DNA from: Vitis vinifera
Lineage: Eukaryota; Streptophyta; Magnoliopsida; Vitales; Vitaceae
Length of the DNA: 64,000 nucleotides
Reading direction: 5' to 3'
Assembly: GCF_030704535.1 (NCBI RefSeq)
Contig: NC_081815.1
Span: forward strand, 4,288,501-4,352,500
Made by a program: the position numbers and the translations under genes. Position 1 is the stretch's first letter; every line of letters begins with the position of its first letter. The notes beneath the pieces are model-generated. The model was given only the letters and a program-made list of their open reading frames with translations, had not been told where the DNA came from and did no database searches. This document shows, in pieces, positions 1 to 11,499 of this stretch.

Positions 1-1302
1 TACACCTTATCAAACTCCTACATGTGGAGAGAGATTTAAATATGACAATGAGTACATGATTTAACTCAAAATTAAATATTTTTAAATTGTAATTTTCAAT
101 CTCAGTGTATACGTGGGGAGTTTGATTTGACAAAGGCCAATTCGATGAACCTAATTGTCCAATCAAGCTCGCAATTATTTGGATGTCTTTTGGACAGGTT
201 CTTGTATCAAATATACTAATATTGGACGGATGTAATTGATTGTTTTATGAGATATTCCACGGGCACTCATATGGTCAACGAATCTCAATGGAGAAATTTT
301 TTATTATTATTGTGTTTATATTTGAAAATTTGTTAAAAAAAAAAAAAAAAAAACCCAAACCACTTATTTTATTTATTTGAATGAAATGAAGCATACTTAG
401 TGTGATAGTATTTGTTTTTTTTTATTAAAAAGATCGAATTTGCTTTAATTATGTTCATTAATATCAACTAATTATTTTTAGTGAAACAGAGAAAATAAAA
501 TATTTTAGTTTTTTTTATTCAACCACAAAACAAATATTATTTCAAAAATTGCTAAGAAAAATAAAAAATATAAATAAAAAAATAGATTTAAATTTAATTA
601 ATTATATATATAGATATATATTATTTTAAATTCATTTAATTTATTTCAACTTTTTATTAAAGAAAAAGTAAATAATTTAAAGATATATAAATTTTTTACT
701 CATTTTAATCATATTTGATTTTTTGTTACCAATAATACTGTGAAACATCAAAAAAAAAAATTCTTAACATTAACCAAACATAACATGAAGAAAATGATAT
801 GAAAAAAATTGATATGAATTCCTAGATTCCCTCCTCTTGTAATTCAGAAATTTCTTTCCTTTTCTTACCAATAATACTGTGAAACATCAAAAAAAAAATT
901 TCTTAACATTAACCAAACATAACATGAAGAAAATGATATGAAAAAAATTGATATGAATTCCTAGATTCCCTCCTCTTGTAATTCAGAAATTTCTTTCCTT
1001 TTCTATAAGAAAAGAAAAGAAAATGGAAAAACACGTTCCAAATCCCCATTATGGTCCTCTGTTATTGTTGATGGTCATGTGGGGTTGCATATGAACAAGA
1101 TCCAATCATTCAAGAGAAAGAAAGTCCAAAAAGAACCGCCCAGAAAATAATTTTTCATGGAAAACACTTTCTTCTCTTCTGTCATTTGTGATTTATAAAT
1201 TAGGTATTAAAATGTTGTGAATATTAGAACTAAAGGATGAACAAAAGAGAGAAAAAATGAATGAAACGAATCAAACAAGTAGAAAAGAATTAAGAAGCCT
1301 AC
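1..1302. other. Probable intron of the dynein light chain gene, AT-rich
   Basis: No coding exon could be recognised on either strand. The stretch is AT-rich with poly-A/T runs and holds the 139-bp tandem duplication at 726-1003. Bases ~640-800 resemble the end of the MITE-like element at ~56.5-56.8 kb: both share a phrase like TAATCATATTTGATTTT and an end phrase like GTGAAAC...ACCAAACAT. Confidence 0.5.
726..1003. repeat. 139-bp direct tandem duplication (two copies)
   Basis: Copy 1 is 726-864 and copy 2 is 865-1003. Both begin TTACCAATAATACTGTGAAA and end in TTCTTTCCTTTTC. They are almost identical, differing mainly in the length and edge of one A/T run, so the duplication is recent. It covers the end of a MITE-like sequence and carries some flanking DNA. 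Confidence 0.93.
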
Positions 1303-1686
1303 CTTCTTGATGTTATAAGCCATGTGTTTAGAGCTGAACTTCTCCAAGCTATCAAAAGTCCGGCGAGCACACCTAAAAGCATGCACCTGCATGAATCCAG
1401 GCATGTCCGTCACCAACACCTTCACTTGAAGAAATGCCGCCACCGACGACACATTCGTCTCTATGCATGACACTGACTTCCTCGCCTCCACCACCACCCC
1501 TCCTCCTCCCTCCACCACCCTCTCTCCACCATACTGAGCATTTTCTCGACAAGTTTTTGATTTCCTCAGCCCCCAACTCCAGCCAACCTGCTTCTTAACA
1601 CTCAACCTTTCCTCGGACTTCTTCTCCCCCTCGCCGGAGCTATAAACACATAGGAGTCCTCTCTCTTTCTTCACATGGCTGCCCAT
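1303..1686 (-). CDS. LC8-type dynein light chain family protein, first coding exon (partial gene)
   Basis: Exon 1 encodes 128 residues from ATG at 1686 and stops at a GT donor (bases 1302-1301) directly after the segment YNIKK. The last 40 residues (TDMPGFMQVHAF...AYNIKK) match the start of the LC8 dynein light chain fold, in which DM..EMQ..A...A and the I-KKEFD helix are hallmarks. The N-terminal ~85 residues are an extension rich in basic, Ser and Gly residues (a Gly/Val run near residues 57-67), as in the longer plant members; canonical LC8 is only about 90 residues. The second exon (EFD...WHCIVG...) is not found in the 1302 bases to the left, so it lies outside the window behind an intron longer than 1.3 kb. 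LC8 proteins are dimeric hub proteins that bind short linear motifs; plants lack cytoplasmic dynein, so the partner is unknown. Family call fairly sure, function inferred. Confidence 0.82.
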
Positions 1687-1743
1687 TGCTCTTGGACTAA
1701 TGAGTCTCTCTTGGTTGCTTTCAATATTATGGCTGGGGTTGCA

Positions 1744-1751
1744 AATATAGA
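1744..1751 (-). promoter_or_regulatory. Candidate TATA box of the dynein light chain gene
   Basis: On the minus strand the motif CTATATTT lies about 60 bases upstream of the ATG at 1686. This is the spacing expected for a short 5'UTR. No other core element is visible. Confidence 0.35.
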
Positions 1752-4700
1752 GGGGGTGTTTGGAATCATGAGCACAAGGAAAAGAGGAAAACCCATATAA
1801 AATAATGGTGATTAGAAAGTGGGAAAATATAAATTAAAGCAGCAAACCATGTGTTATTGCCTGTGATGAAGGGATAATGAAATGGTGGTATAGGTGGTAA
1901 GGATTTGATATATTTTGTTGTTTACTTCAAGTAGGTGATTAGGGGGTTCTTGTGGTGGAGATGGGTGACTCGTTGGGCATGTTTGTCTCAAATGGTCTTT
2001 TGTTTCTAGATTGGCAGCACGTATAGGTCTCCTATCCTACCCTCCATTGCTTATTTTAACAGCCTTACCCTACATGGTCTTGGTTGTTCCCCTTAATCTT
2101 TTTCTTAAGGGTACATAATTAAATATTGAATGACACCCATATACGTTAAGATAGAGAATATAAAGCTTGGAATCTGATGAATGCATGGCAACCCCAATCA
2201 TTAAGGTGGTGACTTGCTGGTGTCAGTGATGTTAAATAATCTCACATTACCATTGTAATCAGCACCTTCCCCCTAATTTTGTCTCTTCCTTTTCACTAAT
2301 CATGCAGACACTATATATTTATAAATTATCAATTATCACTTCCATCCATTCTCTTGATGAATTAAAATATTCTTTAGGTTTAAAATAAATAAAAACTTAC
2401 ACAAAAAGAAAGAGATCAATGGAAAAGATCAAAAAAAATTATTGACAAGAAGAATAAAATAGATGGTTGATATTGAAGGGATGCATTAACATAAAGAGGC
2501 ATGTGGACCCTACAACATGGTCTTCCAGATGCCCTGATGTATTTACTTGGAGGTGATACAATCCAGATGAAAATTGACAAGGAAGTAGAAAACTAATTGG
2601 ATCTATATAGACATTTGATTAGTATGGCGCCCAGGGGAGAGGGGCGGCAGGACCCAACCTTTTCATTTTGATGTCTTCTTCCTTGATTGGACCATGGCCA
2701 ACTGTTCTCCACAGTTAACCAAGGGAACGCACCCCATGTGCAAACCCTACTATAAGACCTACAAATAGAACAAATTAACTAGCTAGTTCTTCATTTGAAG
2801 AAGAAAATATTCATGTTGAGGGAAGAAAAAAAAAGCCAACTTTCTTTTGTGGACAAGGCATGTGGCATGTGCAAACTTTATTATATAATTTATATTATGT
2901 GTATTTGACAGAGAATTCAATTAATGTTGTACCATTTGTTAGTAAGAATATGGGCATAAAAAATAGAAGTTGTTATGCCAATTGCATGCATTATTATGGG
3001 TCCTGTTTATCCATTCATCCAGATGATGAATTCAGATAATTTGTTGAAATGTTGGCTGCATTTAATTAAAGCCATATGGAAGGACAATGCAAACAAAAGC
3101 AAGGGATGAATGAATGGGATTAGTCACCATATCTCTTTCAGAATTGATGAATAGTGGGGCTGGGATTTATGGTTCTTAGAGATGAAATAGATGGGTGTTT
3201 GTTTGTATTTTGTGTCCCTATCTTGGGAGGGTTCAGTGTGGTTTGGGGTGGGGTTTGAAGCTTTAAATGTTGCGGGCAAAAAGTACAGCAACTGAGAGAC
3301 CAATTTAATACTCCCACTGTTGATCATCCAAGCAAGACTATGATCACTTCAAAGTTTGTTTGAACTATGAGTTGAGTTAGAAGGAATGTTTAATTAAATA
3401 TGAAGCACTTCCTCTATAACTCTAAAAAATTGATTTTTACAAAAAGCAATATCATCCTAACTTTTATGTTGAACTCTTTTCTGAATCTTATTGGATGAAC
3501 AATCTCAGGTACATTAACCTATTAGGCTATTACACACTAAAAGATGATGTCAGTATATTGCAAGCCTCTTTAGAAATATATACAAAATACTTAGAGGTTT
3601 AAGTAAAACCAAAAAAATTGAAAAATCAATCAAGACCAACAAAAATTAATTATATTGGTTTGTTTTTAATAACCACAAATGTGGGGTTTGATTTAAGAAT
3701 TTTTAAATTCAGTTTTATCAATACGGTTTTCGATATTTTCTTTTATTTCCTAATCAATAAAAAGTTAAAAAGTTAATTAAACTGATATTTTAATATTTAT
3801 GTTATTGTGTTGACAATTTTGTTTCATTTCTTATGAGCTTGGATATGCTCATCTTCTTGTGTCATAAAGAGTCTGATGCCTACAAACTTCATCAAGATTG
3901 AGTTTGGAAATATGCAATTTGAGATTGGTGAGCATCATTGAAATGGTAAAATACTTGGATGAATTAATAATTATGGGTCATTTTGTTAAGGCTCTTTTGG
4001 ATACACTTTGAGTACACTGATCTCCTTGAGTCTCAAATTGATCATTGTGAAATTGTCCCTTTTGAATTTGATTTTTATCTATCAACCATTAATGCAATGT
4101 ATAGGTATTAAAATTTTGGTCTATATATCATTTTCAAAGTCATATTTGTTATTGAGTAATATCTAATTGTATATATATTATTTTCTTTGAAAAAAAAAAG
4201 TTTAATATGTACACTAACCAAACCTCCATTCATATTATAACTAAGGTTTTAACCCTCATGAGTGAAGATTTTTTTTCTAAATTTCAGAGGGGCCACTAAC
4301 TAGAAAATAAGTTGAAGGGGGTGCACAATCAAATAAGTTAGATAGCTTTGTGGTAAATAAGGTTTTCTCGATGCTCACAAATTAATTTGAATACGTGTCT
4401 TATGCTCACTTTCATTAATATTCACATTTTCATCATTAGGATTTATCAACCAAAGTTAGCTTCAATTATTTTGCATTGAATATAAGTACAAGCTTCAAAT
4501 TTCTGTTTGGATGATAAGAAAAAGTCATAGAAAACACCTTGCTCCTTGTAGTAAGAAAGAAACAAGTAAGCAGTCATAAACATTAATAAAATACGTTGGC
4601 ATTGGATATATTATTTACATTGGCCTGAATTTCAAGATGTGTTTTTTCTGTAAGATGATTCAAACACGTTAGCCTCTAGTGGCTTTGAAGGCCTGTAGGT

Positions 4701-5540
4701 GCTGGTCTGGACTGGGGTAATGCAATAAATTTGAGTGCTCAACAGAGAAGAAGAAGAAGAAGGATATTTAAGGCCCCCATGCGCAGTCATTTTCAGGAAG
4801 ATGGGGTATTCATGATTCGGACACCTTCAACAGTTTGCTAAATGTGCTAAAAGCTGGATCGTTGAGGGAATCAAACCCACTGAACCAATAAGGAAAAACC
4901 GATTCAATGTTGGATGGAGAGATGTAATTTGGTGTCATGTGACGATGAAGTAGGAACCAATCCCATCCATCTCCATTCCTTGAGAGGAAACAAAGAAAAA
5001 TGGTTGAGAGGAATCACAGTCGATTAGTGGAAAAAGACAACACTCCCTCGGAGGCCTTTAACCAAAAATACTCACAGAGTTTTGTTGATGACTTTAGGGA
5101 CCACCACCAAGAAATAGAAACACTGGTATTTTCTCTGGAAAAAGGCAAGTATTCAAATTAATCAGTTTGACATGGATGTCCCTTTATTTTCCTTTGTTTT
5201 GGTTTTAACTCACATGTAGCGTAAGTACTCCTCGTTATGAAGACTGATCAGTACTCGTAGGATGATGGGTATTCAAGAAACCTAGCAAAGATTATAAGAA
5301 TTTACAAGAAAATAAGAAATATTATTGACACCATTATTATATTTCCAAGTGTGAAAAAGAAAGGGCCCATGACTAGTGATGATTTCGAAACCACCAACCT
5401 TTTTCTTATCACCAATTTCATGCTGTTGCTGTCACATATACCCAAATGCTTGAGCAAGTCATGCAGCTATAAGGTCCATATAGGTCTAGCTTATGCACCC
5501 TATCTGGCTAAAAACCTCTCCTTCACGCACAAGAAAAGCA
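1752..5540. other. Intergenic region, no gene recognised
   Basis: I see no ORF with family resemblance, no tRNA and no clear transposon termini in these 3.8 kb. Reading frames here are short and unrelated to known proteins. The last few hundred bases are the presumed promoter of the MIR319 locus. Confidence 0.5.
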
Positions 5541-5549
5541 TATATATAC
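5541..5549 (+). promoter_or_regulatory. Candidate TATA box of the MIR319 transcript
   Basis: TATATATAC preceded by GC-containing sequence lies about 160 bases upstream of the foldback. This is a plausible pol II core promoter for a pri-miRNA starting near 5570-5580. Confidence 0.4.
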
Positions 5550-5699
5550 AGTGTGAAAGAGAGAAACAGCTGTTCTCTATATACATTTAATAATGATGAA
5601 TATATACTACACAACTTTCACTATGGATGCGCCTTCTCGTCTTGTTTTCTCCCTTTGTTCTCCTCTCACTATCTTTCTCCTTTTTTCCATGAGCTTAAT

Positions 5700-5826
5700 T
5701 GTCAAGAAAACTGCAGAAATGGGGGTTCCTTTGCAGCCCAAAACAACTCCATCGCTGAAGAAGATGATGAACTTCATGCTCCTTGTTTTGGACTGAAGGG
5801 AGCTCCTAGTTCTTCTCTTTTCCTTC
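5700..5826 (+). ncRNA. MIR319: miR319 precursor hairpin
   Basis: Bases 5787-5807 read as a miR319 mature sequence (core TTGGACTGAAGGGAGCTCCT), on the 3' arm. The 5' arm 5720-5744 pairs with 5785-5808 over about 23 base pairs, with one A-C mismatch (5792/5737), one bulged G (5733) and a few G-U wobbles. Further short pairing extends below it (about 5705-5718 with 5810-5822), and the apex holds a small helix (5754-5759 with 5772-5776). The miRNA-to-star distance is short (loop about 40 nt), unlike the ~100-nt upper stem of classical MIR319/MIR159 precursors. In the family, miR319 guides cleavage of TCP transcription factor mRNAs that control leaf growth and, in some species, GAMYB-like mRNAs. 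I recall a grapevine member (vvi-miR319e) with a mature form beginning UUU and ending CCU as here. Overlapping small ORFs are judged non-coding. Confidence 0.93.
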
Positions 5827-5866
5827 TCTAATGGCTTTCAAGGCTGGAAACTATTAACCAATATAC

Positions 5867-5868
<2 letters not shown>

Positions 5869-5902
<34 letters not shown>
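5869..5902. repeat. (AT)n microsatellite
   Basis: About 17 uninterrupted AT units lie just downstream of the MIR319 hairpin. Confidence 0.95.
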
Positions 5903-5905
<3 letters not shown>

Positions 5906-8038
5906 TAGAGAGTGTTTGCTATCTTGGAGGATTGGATATATCTAAGGGGTAAGTTCCAAATTTCTGTTGCTTAATTTGTTGAAAACATGGAATATCTTAT
6001 GAGAAACAATGATTTTTTTTCCATTTTTTTTGCACGCCTGCATGGCCCACGATTATGTTTGCTTTCAGAAATTAAGCTTGTTGAGATTAGAATATGGGAA
6101 TCTAGCTAGTAGATGAATGATATTGTTAAACCAGATAACGTTAGTGTTTGCTCGAGTGATCGGTTTCTCGGCTCTAATTGTAACCGCGTTCTTCCTTTCA
6201 GTACAGGCTGTTTGTTAGGAATATTGTATTTTAACCTATCTCATGATCAGATGTTAAGTTTGATGATTATGAAAAAGACTTGAAAAATGATGTATTTGTT
6301 ATGAGAAAATTTGTGCTCTTGTGGGGCACCATTCTGTGACCATTTAGATTCAGATGCAGTTGAAAAGAACTCAGATTTTTCTCCGCTACATTCATGCTGA
6401 GATTGGAAGAGCTTGAACCCTGATTTTTGAATGTTATTAGGTGCCATAGCCATGCATGTGGAACCCATACAAGGGGTCATTTTACCAATATTTATTTATT
6501 TTTTTTCCCCAAAAGAAAAGAGAAGGAAACAGCCAACACCCACAGAACCCAGCACTAGTCTGGACTGCAGAATATTAGGACAGAATCTGCTATCTATGGT
6601 AATTAATTTGCTTCATTTGGAAGACTCTAAATAGTAAGTCTCTCAATAATCAAGTGATGTCAAAGCAAAATATACCCTTTGGGATCACTCCTCTGTTCTT
6701 AACTAATTTGATGGATGTTGAGTTTGTTCTTCATCTCTCTTTTCTTCCTGTTTTTAAAACATATGCAGTATTTGTATCAAAGACTGTTCTTCAGGGATTG
6801 AAACCATGCATCCGTAATCATCATTGCATGTGACTTTAGAATGTACATCATCACATTGTCATTGCCTTTATGCATTCAAGTTTTCCATTTGTGAAGGACA
6901 TGACTAGAGACCATACTTCATAGGTGTTGTTGGAACTATACAGGGAGAAGTCTGAAATTGGAGTCTAAAAATCAGGAAGCCAGAATCAGTCAGCATGGCA
7001 TTTGCCGGCTTTGAAGGATTACACTGCAATACTTGGTTGAAGATAATCTTGAAACATTTATCTATGATGCTTTCACCCGACACAGGAAGGTCCTGAATTA
7101 TGCAGATTAGAAATTTTGCAGCCTAATTCTGATAATATTACTTTACACACATAAATATTTGTTCCAAAAATTGAAACCCTGTATGAAAAGGTAATCTTAA
7201 CAGAATCCTAGTTAAGATTTGCTTATATTCAAGCAGCCCATCCAGTGATCCACTTAATATGGGACCTATGTATCACAAAGTACTGCAAATTTTGCATCCT
7301 CTGTTCTGTGAGCATTTCACCATTTTCTCTGGCATCCTAGGCATATTCTTGAATTCATCTCTCTTCACAAACTCCAGGTAATTGAGATATTAGGCTTCTA
7401 CATCCAAGAGCATTTGAATATCATATTATCAACCACTTCTCCAGAGTCACAGAAGGATGCATCAGCAGTCAGCATCCTTAAATTATATTCCCTGCATCTT
7501 GTTTCTGTGTTGCTAAGGGCTTTTGAAGGTGCTTTGCTGGAAATACATGTACCATTTTCAGTGTAACATTCAAGGTACTTGAATTTTGAACAGACCACTC
7601 ATCTCCCTCGACACTTCTAGCTGCTCCTGAAATCTCTCAATTGCAAATTCCTCTGGGTATACTGTTCTAATTCATCTAGGATTGGAAGCAAGATTAAACA
7701 TAATAGCCAGGTAACACTAATCAATTCAAGCAAGTAATGTGAGCCCATGCCATAAATTGAAGAAATATACCAATGACTAGATACAAAATGAAAATTATCC
7801 ATGTAATTGTCTGCAAGTCCAAAGGTAGGAGACTCCCAGGAGTGTCCAGCAAATTTATGAGAGCCTACCCCATATACATGCCCGGACACAAACTAAAGAA
7901 AGAAATTGTCTCTACGTGACCCTCACATTTTTTTCTCATCCCTACATTCACAAGCCCCATGAACTTGCAACAAAAAAGATCACATGTACGCACACCTAAG
8001 CTATTGGACACTTCTGAGGCCCCCACCTTCCATCCATA
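5903..8038. other. Intergenic region between MIR319 and the glyoxalase-like gene
   Basis: No gene could be supported. Minus-strand frames at 7398-7598 and 7617-7889 have no recognisable domain, and neighbouring frames are broken by stops. The right end should contain the 3'UTR of the minus-strand glyoxalase-like gene. Confidence 0.45.
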
Positions 8039-8929
8039 TCAAGCACAAGGGAGATACTCTTCATTGATGGGAATGGAAGGCAGACATGTAACTTGCTGCT
8101 GCTTAATCTGCCCTGCAGCCAGTTGCAGCTGTTGCTGTTGTTGGACATTGCAGTTGATACGCGAGCATAACGTGGTGTCTCCACCGCCACCGCCTAGCGG
8201 TATCACAGGGAGGTTGTCGCAGTTGCAGATCTCGATCATGGAGCCATCAGGATCGTGGAAGAAGAGTTGATCAACGCAGATTCCACCCTCCTCCACCCTA
8301 CTCTGCACGTACTCTATCTTCATCTCCTTAAGCTTTTTCTCCACTGTTGCCATGCTTTCACACTGCCATGTATCAAGAGAGATTTTGTCATTTTATCACA
8401 TGTTTTCAACTATTCATAGAAAACGACAATAGAATGGACTGAAACAGCTCTGCATTTTCCCTGGCATTTTCTGTTCTTTATTTTTTTTTTCCCCTAGAAT
8501 CAAACAGAGAGAGAGAGAGAGAGAGACGTACTTGAAATGAAATGTGGTTGTCCTTGGGATTAATCTGCTGGCTGATCTTGGGCATGTTGTCAGGGTCTTC
8601 AGATTGCAGGAGATGTATGCCCATGCCATAATTGTATAACCTTAATCATCAAAACAAAAGAAAAAAATTGGGAAATTAATTACAACCAAATCAAAAACTC
8701 TTAACTCCAGAAAATCAAGAATTGTTTTATCTCATTCATCTTTTCCATATCTCATAGACTCATACCATGCACCATCAAAATCAAAGGAGCCAGGCCTCCT
8801 GATGGAAAAGAACCCAAGAACCTTCTGATAGAAATCAAGAGATTTCTCAACTGATCTACACACAAGTGAGATATGATTCACAGACTTAAGACGCAGAGGA
8901 TTCTCCGCTCTTCCCTCCATCCTCTTCAA
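8039..8929 (-). CDS. Glyoxalase I / VOC-fold family protein (At1g15380/At1g80160 GLYI4-7 type)
   Basis: Three exons on the minus strand, 8929-8766, 8640-8532 and 8362-8039, give 198 residues. The donors are GTATGA and GTACGT. The product is a single vicinal-oxygen-chelate domain: beta-strand SVNHISLVCRSVEKSLDFYQ (16-35), GSFDFDGAWLYNYGMGIHLL (47-66), DNHISFQ (85-91) and FFHDPDGSMIEICN (125-138). Visible metal-ligand candidates are His19, His87 and Glu135. The Glu that fills the second ligand position in true lactoylglutathione lyase is replaced by His64, so methylglyoxal activity cannot be assumed; the His/His/Glu set resembles FosA-type VOC enzymes. The C-terminal ~40 residues form a Gln-rich tail (QQQQQLQ) ending PINEEYLPCA. 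Met4 (8920) is an alternative start. A TATA box is present at ~9096-9104. Family sure, substrate unknown. Confidence 0.9.
8506..8526. repeat. (GA)n microsatellite next to a 5' splice site
   Basis: About ten GA units in intron 2 of the glyoxalase-like gene. Read on the coding (minus) strand this is a (TC)n run beginning five bases into the intron, right after GTACG. Confidence 0.92.
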
Positions 8930-9095
8930 TAATTAAACAAAGAAAACACGAGAAAAGGAAGCTAGAAATGGTATCAAGGAGAAGAAATGAAAATGAGAGA
9001 GCTCGAATCGAAGAGCTTCACGATCTGGAGAAGTAATGAGAAGAAGATGAAGATTAAGGGCAAAAGAGATGGTCGTTCGCTTGGCCCTCCACATG

Positions 9096-9104
9096 TATAT
9101 ATAC
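9096..9104 (-). promoter_or_regulatory. Candidate TATA box of the glyoxalase-like gene
   Basis: TATATATAC on the minus strand lies about 170 bases upstream of the ATG at 8929. An ACGT-core motif (ACACGTAG, ~9161-9168) lies further upstream, but its function cannot be judged from sequence alone. Confidence 0.4.
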
Positions 9105-9174
9105 TGCATGCGTTTGGTTTGGCTTTTCTTCCTATGTTACAGATGGCGATTTTATCTCCTACACGTAGATCCAA

Positions 9175-10892
9175 CGTCGCTGACTACTCATCAACAACAC
9201 CCCTCTCACATCTATAAGGAAATGGAATTCATTTTCTTAATTATTATCATCAACTTACGTCACTTTAAAACATAATCAAAATATCCTTTTTATAAGATTG
9301 AGTGTACAAATATTTTTATGTGACATACAACACAAATCAATGAAATAAACGAGTGAAACTTTTTTTTTTTTACATGTCATCTCTAAAAGGATATTTCTAA
9401 AAAGCATCATTTTTTTTTTAAATGATAAATGTTATTAGGTGTGACGCCTTAACCTGAATCACACATCATCAATTGCATAAAGAAAACTTAAAAGGTGAAA
9501 GCTTCATCTCAGCTTTGCCTAAATCCAAATGTTATTTAAATTAATGCCATTTGAAATTTGAAATTTGAACTAACCCTTAAAAAGAGAAAATATTGAATTA
9601 TATATAAAAAGTTCCGCAACATGGGATCATAAAATGAATCTCAGACTGCATTTGATAGTATTTATATTCGAAGTGTTTTTAATGAAAACATTTTGTTTGA
9701 AAGTGTTTTTTCAAAATTTTTAAAGTGTCTCCTAAATTTTGATAAATACTTCAATTTTTAAAAAAAATATTTTTTGGGTTAAAAGTGTTTTTGAAAAACA
9801 TTGTGAAATAGACTCTTAATCATGATAAAATATTTTTATTTTGATACTTATTTTGGAAAGATTAAGATGACCACCAGAGGACTTCTCCCTCAATTTCTAG
9901 GTGTATTTGATAACGATTTTAGAAAATATTTCTAATATTTCTAATATTATCTTTCAAGTAGACTGCGTTTTGGAGTGATTTTATAAAATATTTCTAAAAT
10001 AATTCATTAACTTTAATCTAATTTTTCGATTATTTAATCTTTATATAGAAGAGTTAAATAAGTGGAAAAAAAAATCGGAATAGTATATAAAAATAATTTA
10101 TTAACGATAAATTTAATTTTTATTTTTCTTTACTTTTTCTTCTCTCTTTATTTTCTTTATTTCGTATCTTCCTTTTAAACTTTCTGAAAACCAAACATAA
10201 CCTTAATGTTTAACATTTTGGATGGTCGACACCATATGTAAGAATGGTAGGTTGGATGACAATTAACAATGCCTACATCTAGACATCAAATTAACTACAA
10301 GTATCATAATAATTAAGAAGAGTTAAATTAACTTAATAACTCTTGTCCAACTTGAAGCGTCACAGTCCACAAATTTAGTTAGATTTATTTATACAAGTTG
10401 AGAAATGCAGTGCATTCATATAACATTTTATTTATAATTCAAGAAAATCATTAGCATTGTACATTTGTTAATTAAGAATATCTATTAGCTTAAACCTTAT
10501 GCCACGTTGGACTTCAACCACTTAATCCAAAATTTCAAACTTCATATTTCAATTATTTTTAATCTGATTCTTGGTAGCATCTTTAAGATGGTTGATTGAC
10601 ATGTCTAACAATAATTATTAATAATATTATTGTAAGTAGAAACCTTAAATAGTTGTTGAGTGTTTCTCTTTTAAGGTTTCATTTGGGGAGGCTCTCAAAC
10701 CCCTTATAGGGTCATGTGAAGGAGGGGTCTATTATAAGAAGTTTGAGACCTAAAACTATTTTTGATATCTATGATGATGACGGATTTTTATAGAGGGATA
10801 TCTAGAAAAGATAAAAAATAATAATATCATTTGAAATATTTATATTGAATCTAACATGATATTAGAGAATTAGCTTTTACACTATATATGTG
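9175..10892. other. Intergenic, MITE-rich AT-rich DNA
   Basis: No coding sequence was seen. It contains a MITE-like element (9641-9818) and, at ~9900-10205, a pyrimidine-rich stretch that starts with GTATTTGATAACG and ends with CCAAACATAACCTTA, also typical of degenerate plant MITEs. Confidence 0.45.
9641..9818. mobile_element. MITE-like element (hAT-type termini suspected)
   Basis: The left end TCAGACTGCATTTGATAGT and the complement of the right end (TAAGAGTCTATTTCACAAT) are imperfect terminal inverted repeats. A short direct AATC flanks both ends. The interior is a series of AAGTGTTTTT-like phrases with no ORF. The same family is seen at 26504-26640. Confidence 0.5.
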
Positions 10893-10897
10893 ATATC

Positions 10898-11101
10898 TGT
10901 TGAAATAGAAAGAGGATTATTGAGAAACAATGACTTTACTTTTCCCTTGATTAAGAATGAATATATATACACAAAACCTAAAACACAAAAATAGAAAACA
11001 ATCCTAAAATTAGGGAATTACAACAAAAAAAAAAGGAAGTTACAACTAATTATAAGAATTTGAAAATAGAAAGAAAATCTATTGTAATGAATTCTCTAAT
11101 A
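10898..11101 (-). repeat. 3' LTR of the deleted Copia element
   Basis: Starts TGTTGAAATAG and ends TTCTCTAATA on the plus strand. On the element strand it begins TATTAGA and ends TTCAACA, so the usual TG start is TA in both LTR copies. Confidence 0.9.
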
Positions 11102-11475
11102 TGCCCCCCACAAGATGGAGTTCCGGAGGAGATGTCAATCTTGACCCGTAATTCTTAGAAGCGACTTCGTGGAAACGGTTTAGTAAGAGTGTCGACAAGT
11201 TGATCTGCTGAGGAAACATGAATAACACGAAGAGCGCCTGATTGAACTTGATTCCAAATAAAGTGATAGCCAATTGCTACATGTTTCATGTGGCGAATGA
11301 AAGACAACAGAGATAGATGGCACCAACATTGTCACAATAGATAACAGGCGGTGTAGGTAGAGTGACGCCAAGCTCTGTGAGAATGGAACAAATTAACTGA
11401 TTTCTGAAGTAGTAGCGGCAACTGATCGATACTCAATCTCTGTGGATGACCGAGCAACTATACGCTATTTCTTGG
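11090..11475 (-). pseudogene. Copia RNase H C-terminal fragment
   Basis: In shifting minus-strand frames one can read VARSSTEIEYRSVAATTSEI, a YCDNVGAIYL-like segment, VAIGYHFIWNQVQSGALRVI and SSADQLVDTLTKPF. These are the consecutive RNase H and terminal motifs of Copia polyproteins. Frame changes and stops show decay. Confidence 0.85.
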
Positions 11476-11499
11476 ATGACCAAAAATTTGAATGATGAC

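Noticed and set aside
5351-5831. Overlapping small ORFs across the MIR319 hairpin (79, 112 and 67 codons)
   Set aside because: The strong miR319 foldback explains the conservation here; the peptides show no family resemblance. One has a hydrophobic N-terminus, but that is weak evidence.
7398-7889. Two adjacent minus-strand ORFs left of the glyoxalase-like gene
   Set aside because: No family match, stops between and around them, no convincing splice link to the glyoxalase-like gene, which already has a complete C-terminus and stop.
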